Of a stretch of 64,000 nucleotides of DNA, positions 1 to 10,083 are shown piece after piece. The DNA is from an uncultured Acidobacteriaceae bacterium (GTDB lineage Bacteria; Acidobacteriota; Terriglobia; Terriglobales; Acidobacteriaceae): assembly GCA_937879855.1 (NCBI GenBank), contig CALFMO010000054.1:28504-92503 (forward strand), in the 5' to 3' direction. Both the position numbers and the translations under genes were made by a program. Each line of letters begins with the position of its first letter. Position 1 is the stretch's first letter. The notes below the pieces were generated by a model. That model saw only the letters and a program-made list of their open reading frames with translations, was not told the DNA's origin and did no database searches.

Positions 1-1514
1 GTCATGTAGTAGCAGAGGCCGAGCATCTCTCGGATGGAGAGATCATTCGGGGTGCGGCGCAACTCACGCTTCAGGGGTGCAACGGCTTCGTCGTATTTCT
101 CCGCGCGGTACGCGGCGAGGCCCCAATTGCGGTCCAAGCTGGGGATCGAAGGCTCCCATTTCGCCGCTAGCGAGAATTTTTCAGCGGCCTGGGTGTAACG
201 CGACGCGCGGGCGTCAATCACCCCCAGGTTGTGATACGCCTGTCCCAGCAGAAGCGACACGGATTTTATGTACGCTGCCTCCGCTTTGGCATCGTAAGGC
301 TCGGAATCGCCGGGCCGCAACATCATGGACTGAAGTTCCTGCTGATTCGAGTCACCGTTCGCCTTCTCAGTATCGCTTACACCCGCGCCTGCCCTATCTT
401 TCTGAAGCGTGGTGCGAAGCCGCTGCGCCTTCGCCGACTCCGCATCGGCCTCCGCATTCTTGCCAAGCTTGTGCAGCGCTTCAGCGAGTCCTTCATAGGC
501 GCCCGCCATCGCGGCATCCATCTGTTGCGCAGCCGGCGTCAGATTGATTACGGAGCGATAGGCATCGGCCGCCTTTGCCCATTGCTGCTCGGACGCGTAG
601 CATCGGGCCAGGTAAAAAAATGCCCGCGAGTCCTGAGGTTGGAGCCTTATTGTTTCCTGCAGCGAGGTTTCGGCTTTGGCCAGCTCCAACTGGCTCTCGC
701 TGCGCGGAACGTCGGGCGCTTGCGCGCTGAACAGAGCGGCCAACCCCAAATAAAAGTGGACTTGCGGATACTTTGAGTCCAGCGCGGTCGCGTGCTCGAA
801 TTCTCTCGTCGCCTGCTGCGGATAGCCGGTCGCCAACAAGGCCCGCCCGATCAATATGTACACTTGCGCGCTCTCGGGCAGCGAGTTCTTCATCTCGTCG
901 AAGAGCACCGTCGCCAGTGAGGTTTTCTTCAGTTCCAGATCAGCCAACGCAAGGCTGTACGCTACGTCAAAATCCGTGGCCAGAGCTAGCGCGGCCTGCA
1001 GTTCGTCCGCCGCGGCTTGATAGTTCCCCTGCAAAAAATCAATCTTGCCGAGCAGGACACGAGCGCGGACATGGTCCGGATTCTTTTGCAGTACCGCCTT
1101 CGCGTCCGTTTCCGCCTTCGACATGTCGCCGGAATAAAGCTCGGTGATGGCGAGGTCCACGGCTGGATCTGGATTATCCGGGTCTGCTGCGAGCGCCTGC
1201 TGGAGCAACTGCTCCCCGCCCGCATAATCGTGCCGGGCAGCGCGAAGATTGCCGAGGTGGTCGAGCCCGATGGCGATCGCCCGCCGATATTCCTTTGCTG
1301 CGCCCTCGAAATCTCCGGCTAGCTGATAGGTCTGGGCGGAGTCGAAATGCTGTTGCGCGCTGTCAATTTTGGGCGGCGCGCTTCTAGACGCCGGCGCTGT
1401 GCTCTTGGCGGCGGATTCCGCTTTTTGGGCGGGCGCCTGGGCAGCAAAAATGGGCATCACGAACACCAATGCAAAAACAACGAATATTCCTCGGCTGATT
1501 GGGAGCGGCATCAT
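1..1514 (-). CDS. TPR-repeat secreted protein (C-terminus beyond window)
   Basis: An open minus-strand frame runs from an ATG at 1514 off the left edge, giving about 504 visible residues. It begins with a hydrophobic export signal (MPLPISRGIFVVFALVFVMP, then an Ala/Gln/Lys-rich linker) and continues as tandem tetratricopeptide repeats with the usual A/G/Y/F spacing, for example the segments around YRRAIAIGLDHLGNL and AADPDNPDPAVDLA. TPR solenoids bind partner proteins; the partner here is unknown. Its ATG overlaps the TGA of the upstream gene (ATGA), so the two are translationally coupled. A second ATG follows directly at 1511, so the exact start is uncertain by one codon. The true end is outside the window. 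Confidence 0.8.
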   Translation of the reverse strand, partial: MMPLPISRGIFVVFALVFVMPIFAAQAPAQKAESAAKSTAPASRSAPPKIDSAQQHFDSAQTYQLAGDFEGAAKEYRRAIAIGLDHLGNLRAARHDYAGGEQLLQQALAADPDNPDPAVDLAITELYSGDMSKAETDAKAVLQKNPDHVRARVLLGKIDFLQGNYQAAADELQAALALATDFDVAYSLALADLELKKTSLATVLFDEMKNSLPESAQVYILIGRALLATGYPQQATREFEHATALDSKYPQVHFYLGLAALFSAQAPDVPRSESQLELAKAETSLQETIRLQPQDSRAFFYLARCYASEQQWAKAADAYRSVINLTPAAQQMDAAMAGAYEGLAEALHKLGKNAEADAESAKAQRLRTTLQKDRAGAGVSDTEKANGDSNQQELQSMMLRPGDSEPYDAKAEAAYIKSVSLLLGQAYHNLGVIDARASRYTQAAEKFSLAAKWEPSIPSLDRNWGLAAYRAEKYDEAVAPLKRELRRTPNDLSIREMLGLCYYM

Positions 1515-3091
1515 TGTGGGGCAGACTTCGTTTTACCGGATTGCGGATAGATCTCGCGCTTTAGCTTGTCATTCAAGGCCTGATGCAATTGCTGGTATGT
1601 CTCCGTCTGTGTCTTTGCCTGTTCAGTCATTCCCAGCCGCGCATAGACCAGCCCCAACTGGTAGTGTGTTTGCGGCACATCGGGCCGCAGTTTAACCGCG
1701 ATTTCCAGGGCTGTGCGCGCGCCACCTACATCTCCCTGGCGCAGCCGGATCACCCCTAGCTCCTGTTGGGCACCGGCGTGGCCGGGGTCGGTCTTCACCA
1801 CCTCTTCCAACCCCTTCCGAGCCTGGTCAAAATTTCCTTCGCGCTCATCGAGCATCGCCAGGTAATACCGCGTGTCATTGTTCTTAGGATCGAACTGCAG
1901 ACTGCGGGTGAACTCCTGGTGGGATTCGGCATCGTTCCCTTGGTCGTAGTCAACCATTCCCAGCAGAAAGAGGGCGTGCGGGTCGTTGGGCCGCTCCGCC
2001 ACCATTTTCCGCGCCAAGGGGTCGAGGATTTCCTGGAACCGCTGCGTCTCCTGCAATATCCTGCCATAGACGTACTGTGCATCTGGATTGTCGGGTTCCA
2101 GATCATACAAGCGCTTGGATGCCAACCTGGCGCGCTCAAGCTCTCCCATTTGCATATATTCGACCGCAAGCTTCATCAGGACGGCGGGGTCGTCCGGCTT
2201 GACCGCGTCCGCACGGTTCAACAGCTCCAGCGAATCTTTCCAGCGGTTTTCCTCGGCGGCAAAGCGGGCGGAATCGAAGAGAATGTCGAACGATTTCGGC
2301 TGCATGCGGAGCGCCTCAGCCAATAACTGCCGTGCTTCCGGTTTGCGCCCCTCGGCTTCGCGAACCCGTGCCAGGACGTGCACGTAACCGCCGCCGGGCT
2401 TGGCTGGCCTGATCGTTTGCATCAACTTTGACGCGTCCTGGACGTAGCCGTTCTGAAGAAGCACCACCACGAAATCGAGCGCCGTTCCCTGTTTCGCCGG
2501 CGGCAGGCGCAACACCTGCAAGACCAGAGGAGGTATCTTCTGGGGCTGCGCCAGTTGGAAGTAATCATCGGCCAGCAGCGGGAGAAGACCCGCTGGGCGC
2601 GATGTCAGCGGGATGCGCTCCCCTGCCGCCGCTGACTCCTGATACTTGCCCGTCTGCTCGTACAGCGTGGCCAACGCCAGGTTCGCATCAGGATCGTGAG
2701 GTACACTCTTCACGATCGCCTGCTCGGCCGCGATTGCTTCCGCCGCTTTACCCTCCGATTGGTACAAAGCTCCCAGACTACGTTGCGGCTCCAGACTGGA
2801 CGGGTCAATTTCAAGCACGCGATGGAACAGCGCCTCGGCCTCGGCATAGCGTTTCTGACGGGCACGCAGCTCGCCCATCAGCTCCAGCGCCCAGACTTCG
2901 TCCGGATGGGCGCTCAAGACGTCCCAGAGCTGCTGCTCAGCGGCGGGCAATTGATCGTGGCGGATAAGCTCGGAAATTCGACTTCTGGCAGGGATTTCAG
3001 CAACAACAACAGAAACCAATACGAAGACGACCAAAAGTAGCGCGGTTGGTCTCCAAGTTTTACACTCACCCTTTACTGCGCGGCTGACCAC
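1511..3091 (-). CDS. TPR-repeat protein with N-terminal membrane anchor or signal
   Basis: A 526-residue protein. Residues about 14-33 form a hydrophobic stretch ending in an Ala-rich segment, fitting a signal peptide or anchor. The rest is at least ten TPR units (for example AEALFHRVLEIDPSSLEP and KGLEEVVKTDPGHAGAQQ). It carries no catalytic motif I recognise. It lies downstream of the TonB-dependent transporter on the same strand and overlaps the next TPR gene by 4 nt. In Acidobacteriota, TPR proteins of this kind often accompany Oar-type transporters; a role in an envelope or glycan-handling complex is inference only. Confidence 0.85.
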   Translation of the reverse strand: MVSRAVKGECKTWRPTALLLVVFVLVSVVVAEIPARSRISELIRHDQLPAAEQQLWDVLSAHPDEVWALELMGELRARQKRYAEAEALFHRVLEIDPSSLEPQRSLGALYQSEGKAAEAIAAEQAIVKSVPHDPDANLALATLYEQTGKYQESAAAGERIPLTSRPAGLLPLLADDYFQLAQPQKIPPLVLQVLRLPPAKQGTALDFVVVLLQNGYVQDASKLMQTIRPAKPGGGYVHVLARVREAEGRKPEARQLLAEALRMQPKSFDILFDSARFAAEENRWKDSLELLNRADAVKPDDPAVLMKLAVEYMQMGELERARLASKRLYDLEPDNPDAQYVYGRILQETQRFQEILDPLARKMVAERPNDPHALFLLGMVDYDQGNDAESHQEFTRSLQFDPKNNDTRYYLAMLDEREGNFDQARKGLEEVVKTDPGHAGAQQELGVIRLRQGDVGGARTALEIAVKLRPDVPQTHYQLGLVYARLGMTEQAKTQTETYQQLHQALNDKLKREIYPQSGKTKSAPQ

Positions 3092-3142
3092 CGCCCAAGG
3101 CCCCGTTTCCGTTCAAGGAATGAACTTGCGCTAAATTAAAAC

Positions 3143-3174
3143 GGTGGGCTGGACCAAAGTCAAGCCCACCTTTT
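3143..3174. terminator. Bidirectional intrinsic terminator
   Basis: An 8-bp inverted repeat (GGTGGGCT at 3143-3150, AGCCCACC at 3163-3170) is flanked by TTTT on one side and by AAAA plus A/T-rich sequence on the other. It follows the stop codon of the transporter gene read on the minus strand. Confidence 0.7.
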
Positions 3175-3198
3175 CCCTAATCCGATGCGCGAGCGCCT

Positions 3199-6100
3199 TT
3201 AGAAGATCAACTTCAAGGCGTATTGAATCTCGCGGTTGCCCAGGTTGCTCGAGAACGGCGTGTTGCCGAAAGGTGATCCGGTCTGCAGAGTAGTTCCCGT
3301 TACGACGCCATTCACGACCTGCCCACCATGGCCTACGAAGTGCAGGTTCTGGTTGCTATCAGCGCTGGAACTGCCGTAGCGGAACATCGGATGATTGAAC
3401 AGGTTGAAGAACTCCAGGCGGAATTGCAGTTTAGTACTCTCGCCCAGTATCTTCGGCATGTTCCAGTTCTTGTCGAGCGCGAAATCCACATCCCGGATGG
3501 CCGGACCATGGCACTGACCAATCTGGCCGGGGGGCGCCTGGCCGAGGACATAACCGTTCATAGTGAAGGCGTTGGGGCTGATGTACTGCAGATTGTTTCC
3601 GCTGAAGCAAGACGCGCCTGTAGACAGTGGACGAACGCTGAAATTCGTGAAGGCACCGTTGCCCACCACTCCCCAGGGATCCGCGCCGAGGGTCCCGGTG
3701 CATGGTGCCCCATTTGCGAGAGAGACGCAGGTAGTCCCTTGCAATCCGCCAGTGATGGTAAGAGCATTGCCGGTTGCGACGCTTACCACCGTGCTGGTTT
3801 CCCATCCGCCGGCAGCGCCTTTCAGAAAACTATTCCGCCCTTCGAGACCGGGTAGGTTGTAAACCAGGCTCGACGAGAGAACATGGGGCCGATCGAAGTC
3901 CGACAGTCCACGACTTGCGCGCGGATTGTAGAGATCCGCAATGCCGTCCTGGTTATTGGGATAATCGGTTTCGGTGTTTGCGATGCTCTTGGACCAGGTA
4001 TAACTCGTCTGGAAGATGGAGTTATGGGCCATTTTCAGCGTAAACTGCGACTGGAGTGAGTGATAAATGGAATCACCCTTATGGGTCCATTGGTAGATGG
4101 CGCCGGGGGCACCGCTGTACTTGGCGCCGAAGGGGAACAGGCTGTTCTCATTGTTCCCACTCGGGCGGGTAATCCAAGCCAGACGGTTCTGTGGCGGCAG
4201 TTGATCGATATCCTCATAGGTCGCGAGGTGAATGCCGCGCAGGCCAACGTAACCGACCTCGAGCTTGGCATTGTGGAACGGCGTTACTTCGGTGGTCAAG
4301 TTCCACTGCCAGCTATTGGCTAGGTTCGGGCTCAGCGATACGCTTTGGGTTGCCGTGCCGCCCACGGCATAATCATACATATTCACGTTTTGTGTAAAGG
4401 TCGGGCCGTCAAGCGTACGCTCGGGGCCGACACCAACCGTGAACGGCGGATTTGCGCCGACGAGGCGGGTGCTAGTCCCACTGATCGGATCGCGAGTGAA
4501 GAACTGTCCAACCCCTGAGCGCAGTACCCAATTCCCGTGGCCGAATACGTCCCACGCGAAACCGACGCGCGGCGCAATCAGGTGGTAATTTGAGGGGACA
4601 ATGCTGCGATTCTTGGAGTAGACACCTCCAGGGAAGCCCAGTGTCGCGCAGCCATTAGGCGCCCCCGCCGCCAACACAATGCCGTTGCAGGGGGAATTGG
4701 CATCCGGTTTACCAGTAGAGGGATCTACGAGGTTGGGATTGAACGCGGACGGTTCAAAGGTGGCCAGCTTGTTATCGGCCAGCCATGCGTCAGGCATAAA
4801 CGACCAGCGGAAGCCGTAATCCAAGGTCAAGCTCTTGGTTACCTTCCAGGTATCGCCAAAGTAGAACTCGACATCGCGCCAGCGAGGATCGCTGATGGGA
4901 TTTCTCGAGTTTTCATTCGCTCCCCAGAGCACATTCTTCAGGATCGTGTCCGCCCATTGGTTGCCGCCCGTCGGACTACTCCAGGCATAGCCCTTGCCCG
5001 AAAGACTAGCGTTGCTGTTTCCCGGCACGTTGTAGCCCGCCGCGCCCCATAGTCCGCCAGCCTCTTCGCCCTGTTCCTCATCCTTGGCGTTTTGGTCGTA
5101 GAGGATCCCCACCTTGAAGGTGTGTCTCTTGATCGAGATGGAGAAATCATCTTTCCAGGTGTACAGATCCTGGCGGTTGCCCCAAGGGCCGAGGGTGCCG
5201 AGATATGTCGAGCACCAGCAGATCTGTTCCGGAAGCTGGTTGCCGTGCAGTTTCCCGCTGGTCGGGAAAATCAGGGGCATGGCGGAAACGATCTGCTTCT
5301 GCAGTTGCGGATTATCGCCCGCCTGGGTGATGTTAATGCGATTGGCCCCCCAGGAGAAGGCGAAGTCGTTGACCTTGTTGGAGCCGATGGCCGTGGTTAG
5401 TTTGGCTACTAGCATCTTGCTTGGCTGCGACCATGAATCGCTCACCGCCGGCCAGTTCGAATCGCCCCATAGGCCACCTTCTTCATATCCGTGCAATGGA
5501 TTCACCCACGATTCATTGGTGAAGTTAATCATCAAAGTCATGCGCTTGGTGATGTTCAAGTCGCCGCGGACGTTTTCTTCGCGCCAGTTCAGCGGAATTC
5601 CCACCTGCGAGACCCAGTCATGTGCGGCGCAGAGATTGTTGAGGTTCGGCAGTGGAAGCTGGGAAAGGTATGCCTCGCCGGCAGGGCTGAGCTGGCTGGC
5701 GGGAATCGTGTTGTTGGTGAATGGCAGTCCGGTAGTCGGATCGTGCGGTACCGGGGGGGCGCCGGAGTTCGCGGGACAACCCGCGATATCGTTGAAGTTA
5801 CCCCCAAGCTCCGCTGCCGTCGGGACCCACGCCTGCCGCACCTGGCCGCGGCGCTCTTTGTTCCACTCTTCCGACCAGAAGAAGAAGGCCTTGTCCTTCT
5901 TGATTGGGCCGCCTACTGTGTAGCCGTAGTCGTTGCGGCGCAGATAGTTCTTCTTTCCGCAGACAGGATCGCCGGGAAGGCAGTTCTGTTTCTGCTGGCC
6001 AAGGAAATAGTTTTCGGCATTGAGCGCATCATTGCGCCCGAAATAGTAGGCATCGCCGTGAAACTGGTTCCCGCCCGCCTTGGTGACAAGGTTGATCTGC

Positions 6101-6822
6101 GCGCCGCCAGCCCCGCCATACTCTGGGCCATAGCTGTTGCGCAGGATCTTAAATTCCTGAATGGCGTCCACCGAGGGATAGATCAGAATGGTGCGCTGCG
6201 AACCTTCGTCGTTATTGTTGCTCCCGTTCACCTGCCACTGGTTGGCGTTGGCTGGTGCGCCGCTGAAGGAGATATCAACCCCCGCCAGCAAGCCCTTGTT
6301 CTTATTGTCGAAGCCCCCTCCCACAGCGGTGCCCGGCATCAGTGTGGTCAGTTCGATGAAGTTGCGGCCATTCAGCGGCAATTGGCTCACCTGCTCGCTC
6401 AGCATGACGTTGCCCACTTCACCGTTTTCCGTGTTCAAATTGATTGCACTGGCCTCAACGGTCACAGTTTCCGCGATCGCGCCTACCGGCAAATGCACTG
6501 CGGTATTCGTCACCGTAGCGACGTGCACTGCCAGATCCTTCTGCGTCACCGTCTTGAACCCATCTTTTGTCGTAGTGAGCGTGTAGGTTCCGACCGTGAG
6601 TTGAAGAAAGCTGAAACTGCCCTGGACGTCCGAGGTGGTCTTGCGCTCAGTTCCAGTAGCCTGGTCAGTCAGCGTCAGTGCGCTTCCTGGAATTGCAGCA
6701 CCGCTCTGGTCAGTGACCGTTCCGACAAGATCTCCGGAGGTTTTCTGAGCAAACGAAGACGGCAAAAACATGCTTGAGGAAAGTGCTAGAACCGCGATCA
6801 GCTTCAACAGCCTAGACCCCAT
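3199..6822 (-). CDS. TonB-dependent transporter, Oar-like, with carboxypeptidase-like N-terminal domain
   Basis: A 1207-residue outer-membrane protein. Residues 1-25 are a signal peptide ending SSFAQ. Residues about 28-110 form the beta-sandwich carboxypeptidase regulatory-like domain (GDLVGTVTDQSGAAIPGS). About 120-240 is the TonB plug (LPLNGRNFIELTTLMPG and the VDAIQEFKI region), and the remainder is a long beta barrel ending in aromatic Phe (YALKLIF). This architecture is greatly expanded in Acidobacteriota and imports large substrates, commonly glycans, across the outer membrane using TonB energy. An AGGAGG site (6829-6834 on the complement) lies 6 nt before the ATG. A LacI-type regulator is divergent from it, suggesting carbohydrate-responsive control. 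The substrate cannot be read from sequence. Confidence 0.93.
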   Translation of the reverse strand: MGSRLLKLIAVLALSSSMFLPSSFAQKTSGDLVGTVTDQSGAAIPGSALTLTDQATGTERKTTSDVQGSFSFLQLTVGTYTLTTTKDGFKTVTQKDLAVHVATVTNTAVHLPVGAIAETVTVEASAINLNTENGEVGNVMLSEQVSQLPLNGRNFIELTTLMPGTAVGGGFDNKNKGLLAGVDISFSGAPANANQWQVNGSNNNDEGSQRTILIYPSVDAIQEFKILRNSYGPEYGGAGGAQINLVTKAGGNQFHGDAYYFGRNDALNAENYFLGQQKQNCLPGDPVCGKKNYLRRNDYGYTVGGPIKKDKAFFFWSEEWNKERRGQVRQAWVPTAAELGGNFNDIAGCPANSGAPPVPHDPTTGLPFTNNTIPASQLSPAGEAYLSQLPLPNLNNLCAAHDWVSQVGIPLNWREENVRGDLNITKRMTLMINFTNESWVNPLHGYEEGGLWGDSNWPAVSDSWSQPSKMLVAKLTTAIGSNKVNDFAFSWGANRINITQAGDNPQLQKQIVSAMPLIFPTSGKLHGNQLPEQICWCSTYLGTLGPWGNRQDLYTWKDDFSISIKRHTFKVGILYDQNAKDEEQGEEAGGLWGAAGYNVPGNSNASLSGKGYAWSSPTGGNQWADTILKNVLWGANENSRNPISDPRWRDVEFYFGDTWKVTKSLTLDYGFRWSFMPDAWLADNKLATFEPSAFNPNLVDPSTGKPDANSPCNGIVLAAGAPNGCATLGFPGGVYSKNRSIVPSNYHLIAPRVGFAWDVFGHGNWVLRSGVGQFFTRDPISGTSTRLVGANPPFTVGVGPERTLDGPTFTQNVNMYDYAVGGTATQSVSLSPNLANSWQWNLTTEVTPFHNAKLEVGYVGLRGIHLATYEDIDQLPPQNRLAWITRPSGNNENSLFPFGAKYSGAPGAIYQWTHKGDSIYHSLQSQFTLKMAHNSIFQTSYTWSKSIANTETDYPNNQDGIADLYNPRASRGLSDFDRPHVLSSSLVYNLPGLEGRNSFLKGAAGGWETSTVVSVATGNALTITGGLQGTTCVSLANGAPCTGTLGADPWGVVGNGAFTNFSVRPLSTGASCFSGNNLQYISPNAFTMNGYVLGQAPPGQIGQCHGPAIRDVDFALDKNWNMPKILGESTKLQFRLEFFNLFNHPMFRYGSSSADSNQNLHFVGHGGQVVNGVVTGTTLQTGSPFGNTPFSSNLGNREIQYALKLIF

Positions 6823-7085
6823 AGACTGCCTCCTGGAGGACGGTGTTTACTGCAGGTGCTTATTAGAAATTCTGCATTTTTCGATGACTAATACTTTTGC
6901 ACTACTACTGAGACGGGAGGATTTAACGGCAAGCAGCCTTCTGTTGTCAAGCTAAAAAAACGGTTTTCTAAAGAATTCTCGCAATAGCTAACCGGTATTC
7001 TTGAGGTAATCAGGCATGTTGAATGGCACAGCTCGCCTCAGGTCCGGTAGCTGGAAAGGCCGCTGATGTTAGGATCAATAGCTAT
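6823..7085. promoter_or_regulatory. Divergent promoter region between transporter and LacI regulator
   Basis: This 263-bp gap is A/T-rich relative to the flanking genes. It carries the transporter ribosome-binding site and must hold the promoters of both divergent genes. It is the natural place for the LacI operator, but I did not find a convincing long palindrome by eye. Confidence 0.5.
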
Positions 7086-8171
7086 ATGAACGCAAGGAAG
7101 CACAAAAGTGGGAAGAAATCCCAGGTTGTGACTCTGCAAGTGGTGGCCGACCGCGTCGGACTCACCAAAGGAACCTGTTCCGCGGTCCTGAACAAATCCG
7201 CTGCCTCCCGCTCCGTCCCGGAGCATACCCAAAAGAAAATTCTCGCGGCCGCCAGTGAGCTCAACTATCGTCCCAGTTTTCACGCGCGCAATCTAGGAAC
7301 CAAACGGACATACATGATCGGAGTGGTCACTCAAGAAATCGGCGACTTCTATGGTTCACCGATTATCAGTGGAATCGAATGCTACCTTCGGCAGAAAGGT
7401 TACTTTTTCCTCACGGTCGCTCACCGTCACGATCCGAAGCTCCTTGAAAACTATTCGCATCTTCTTTTGGATCGCGGCGTCGAAGGCTTCATTACGATCG
7501 ACACAATTATGGAGCGCCCCTTGCCGCTACCAACGGTTGCCGTCCCTGGGCACCTCCGTTTAAAAAATGTTACAAATGTCGTCCTCAATCATCGCCGGGG
7601 AGCTTGGCTGGCCCTGAGTCATCTCCTCGAGCTTGGCCACACGGACATTGGGTTCATGAAAGGTGCTCACGTCAGCCCAGATTCAAAGGATCGTTGGGAT
7701 TGCGTTTGCGAAGTTGCTGCGGAACTAGGCGTCGGCATGCCGGCCAGCCTTGTGATAGAGCTTGAGAGCGACGATGCCACGCCGCAACTGGGTTATCCCT
7801 TCGCCAAGAAGCTGCTCGCCCGCGGGCGGCCCTTTACTGCCCTGTTTGCGTATAACGATATCTCTGCCATTGGCTCCATCCACGCGTTTCAGGAAGCTGG
7901 ATTGCGCGTTCCTGAAGATATTTCCGTGGTGGGCTTCGACGACATTAGAATTGCTGTACACAACAACCCAACTCTCACCACCGTTCGACAGCCGCTAGAA
8001 AAAATGGGTGAAACAGCAGCACGCACTTTGCTCGAACGACTCGAAGACCACACACCTTGGATACCCAAGATCGTAATTGAACCCGAATTGGTAGTTCGGG
8101 ATTCGACCGGCCCAGCACCAACGGAGCGTACTTTTATAGGCGATGCATCTTTCGCCGTGGACCACGCCTAA
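7086..8171 (+). CDS. LacI-family transcriptional regulator
   Basis: From the ATG at 7086 the product is 361 residues, a normal LacI-family length; an upstream in-frame ATG at 7023 would add 21 residues ahead of the helix-turn-helix and is less likely. The N-terminal HTH reads VTLQVVADRVGLTKGTCSAVLNKS, followed by the hinge (LAAASELNYRPSFHARNLGT) and a periplasmic-binding-protein-like effector domain with the family signature VPEDISVVGFDDIRIA near residue 280. It is divergent from the transporter gene and upstream of the FG-GAP/ASPIC gene, so it probably regulates one or both in response to a sugar. The effector is unknown. Confidence 0.9.
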   Translation: MNARKHKSGKKSQVVTLQVVADRVGLTKGTCSAVLNKSAASRSVPEHTQKKILAAASELNYRPSFHARNLGTKRTYMIGVVTQEIGDFYGSPIISGIECYLRQKGYFFLTVAHRHDPKLLENYSHLLLDRGVEGFITIDTIMERPLPLPTVAVPGHLRLKNVTNVVLNHRRGAWLALSHLLELGHTDIGFMKGAHVSPDSKDRWDCVCEVAAELGVGMPASLVIELESDDATPQLGYPFAKKLLARGRPFTALFAYNDISAIGSIHAFQEAGLRVPEDISVVGFDDIRIAVHNNPTLTTVRQPLEKMGETAARTLLERLEDHTPWIPKIVIEPELVVRDSTGPAPTERTFIGDASFAVDHA

Positions 8172-8292
8172 TTTGCGACAACGTCCCAGGTCGAGAAAGA
8201 GACGCGAGCCCCGTGCCACCAATTGCAGCCCGCGACATCCGCGCCGCATCATTTCCACGAGTTGGTTCCATTACCAATCTTTCCGCAGTAAA

Positions 8293-10083
8293 ATGACCGA
8301 GCTCCTGACGTTATTATCTATGCCCGGGCGTCCTCTTCTTTCCATTTGCGGTGTTCTGCTGCTGTCCTCCTGTTTGTTGGCCGCCCAAAATAACGCCTCT
8401 GCCGCACCGGTTCCCCAGTTCGTGGATGTCGCGCCACAGGTCGGGCTGACTGTTTCACACCTGGCCTCCAAGGAGCAGCATTACATCGTCGAGTCCATGG
8501 GCGGCGGAGTGGGCTTCTTTGATTGCGACAACGACGGCCGGCTCGACATCGTGGTAACCAACGGATCTAGCGTTGACCACTACCGCGCCGCCGGCGACCT
8601 GATGGTCACGCTTTATCACCAGGGCGCCGACGGCAAATTCACCAACATCACCGAGCAAGCCGGACTCAGGGTGAAAGGTTGGGGCATGGGCGTCGCCGTG
8701 GCCGATTTCGACAACGATGGCAATCTGGACCTGTTCGTTACCGGTTATGGACACAGCGTCCTCTATCGCGGACTCGGCGACTGCAAGTTTGAAGATGTCA
8801 CTGAGAAGACCGGGCTTGGCGGAATTACCGGCTTTGCCACTGGCGCCGCCTGGGGCGATTATGATCGCGACGGCCACGTGGACTTGTTTGTCTCCCGTTA
8901 TGTCCACGTAGATATGGACCATCTTCCTGCCTTCGGCAGCGACGAAAAATTCTGCCGCTTCAAGGGCGTGCTGGTGCAATGCGGACCCTGGGGGATGCCA
9001 GGCGAAGGCGACTATCTGTTTCACAATCGCGGTGACGGCACCTTCGAAAATGTCTCCAAGAAAGCGGGGATGGACGATCCACAGCACCGTTATGGTCTGG
9101 GCGCAATTTGGGCGGATTACGACAACGACGGCTGGCCTGATCTATTCCTGGCCAACGACGCGGGGCCCAATTTCCTTTACCACAACCGGCACGACGGCAC
9201 CTTCGATGAGGTCGGCATGCTATCTGGCGTGGCCCTCGGGGATGACGGCCAGGAACTCGGTTCCATGGGAGTGGATTTCGCCGATTACGACCATGATGGC
9301 AAGCTTGACCTGTTCGTCACCAACTACACGGACCAAGTCAACAACCTATACCGGAGCCTTGGTGGAGGCGCGTTTACGGATATGTCCTGGCCGGCGAAAC
9401 TCGGCCAGCCAAGCTATCGCTATGTTAAGTGGGGAGCCGGTTTCGCAGATTTCGACAATGACGGATGGGCGGACCTATTCGTCGCCAATGGGCATGTCTA
9501 TCCGCAAGTGGATGCGATCCCCGGCAGCCCTGGCTACAAAGAACCCATGCAGATGTTCCGTAACAATCACGACGGAACCTTTGAGGATATTTCCAAACCC
9601 TCAGGCGTGTTCGACATCCCGCCGGAATCGCGCCGCGGTGCTGCTTTTGGCGACGTTTATAACGACGGCAACATTGGCATTCTCGTGCTCAACATCGGCC
9701 AGCCGCCATCGCTGTTGATAGATAAAACCCGCAACAGCAACCACCGTGTTGGTTTTCATTTGATTGGAACCAAGAGCAATCGTGCCGCTATCGGCGCGCG
9801 GGTGACCATTCATGCTGCCGGAGATACGCAGTTCAACGAAGTTCGGGGCGGTGGCAGCTATCTCTCGCAGAACGACCTGCGGCTGCACTTTGGCCTGGGG
9901 GCTGCCGACAAGATGGAGAAGGTCGAAGTTACCTGGCCGGGCGGCCAGACCGAATTGCTGCGCGACGTCCCCGCCGATTTCATCTACACAATCACGGAGG
10001 GCCAAGGGATCACTGCTCATCTGCCCCTGCCTCCGCCGCTCAAGCCCGCCCCAGCCGCCTCCGCAGCGACCGCGAACCGCTGA
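8293..10083 (+). CDS. Exported FG-GAP/VCBS repeat protein with ASPIC/UnbV domain
   Basis: A predicted beta-propeller protein of about 590 residues. The frame is open from 8143, inside the LacI gene, but the signal sequence starts at the ATG of 8293 or 8320 (MPGRPLLSICGVLLLSSCLLAAQ; the LSSC could be a lipobox). It has repeated calcium-binding FG-GAP/VCBS units of the form VADFDNDGNLDLFV, WGDYDRDGHVDLFV and FADFDNDGWADLFVANG, and a C-terminal ASPIC/UnbV domain (GARVTIHAAGD to FGLGAADKMEKVEVTWPGG). Such proteins are abundant in Acidobacteriota next to TonB-dependent receptors and TPR proteins and are presumed extracellular carbohydrate- or surface-binding proteins. No enzyme motif is visible. 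Confidence 0.88.
   Translation: MTELLTLLSMPGRPLLSICGVLLLSSCLLAAQNNASAAPVPQFVDVAPQVGLTVSHLASKEQHYIVESMGGGVGFFDCDNDGRLDIVVTNGSSVDHYRAAGDLMVTLYHQGADGKFTNITEQAGLRVKGWGMGVAVADFDNDGNLDLFVTGYGHSVLYRGLGDCKFEDVTEKTGLGGITGFATGAAWGDYDRDGHVDLFVSRYVHVDMDHLPAFGSDEKFCRFKGVLVQCGPWGMPGEGDYLFHNRGDGTFENVSKKAGMDDPQHRYGLGAIWADYDNDGWPDLFLANDAGPNFLYHNRHDGTFDEVGMLSGVALGDDGQELGSMGVDFADYDHDGKLDLFVTNYTDQVNNLYRSLGGGAFTDMSWPAKLGQPSYRYVKWGAGFADFDNDGWADLFVANGHVYPQVDAIPGSPGYKEPMQMFRNNHDGTFEDISKPSGVFDIPPESRRGAAFGDVYNDGNIGILVLNIGQPPSLLIDKTRNSNHRVGFHLIGTKSNRAAIGARVTIHAAGDTQFNEVRGGGSYLSQNDLRLHFGLGAADKMEKVEVTWPGGQTELLRDVPADFIYTITEGQGITAHLPLPPPLKPAPAASAATANR

Noticed and set aside
5491..6777. 428-codon plus-strand open frame
   Set aside because: It lies fully antisense to the TonB-dependent transporter, lacks a ribosome-binding site and has no domain-like order; it is a codon-bias shadow.
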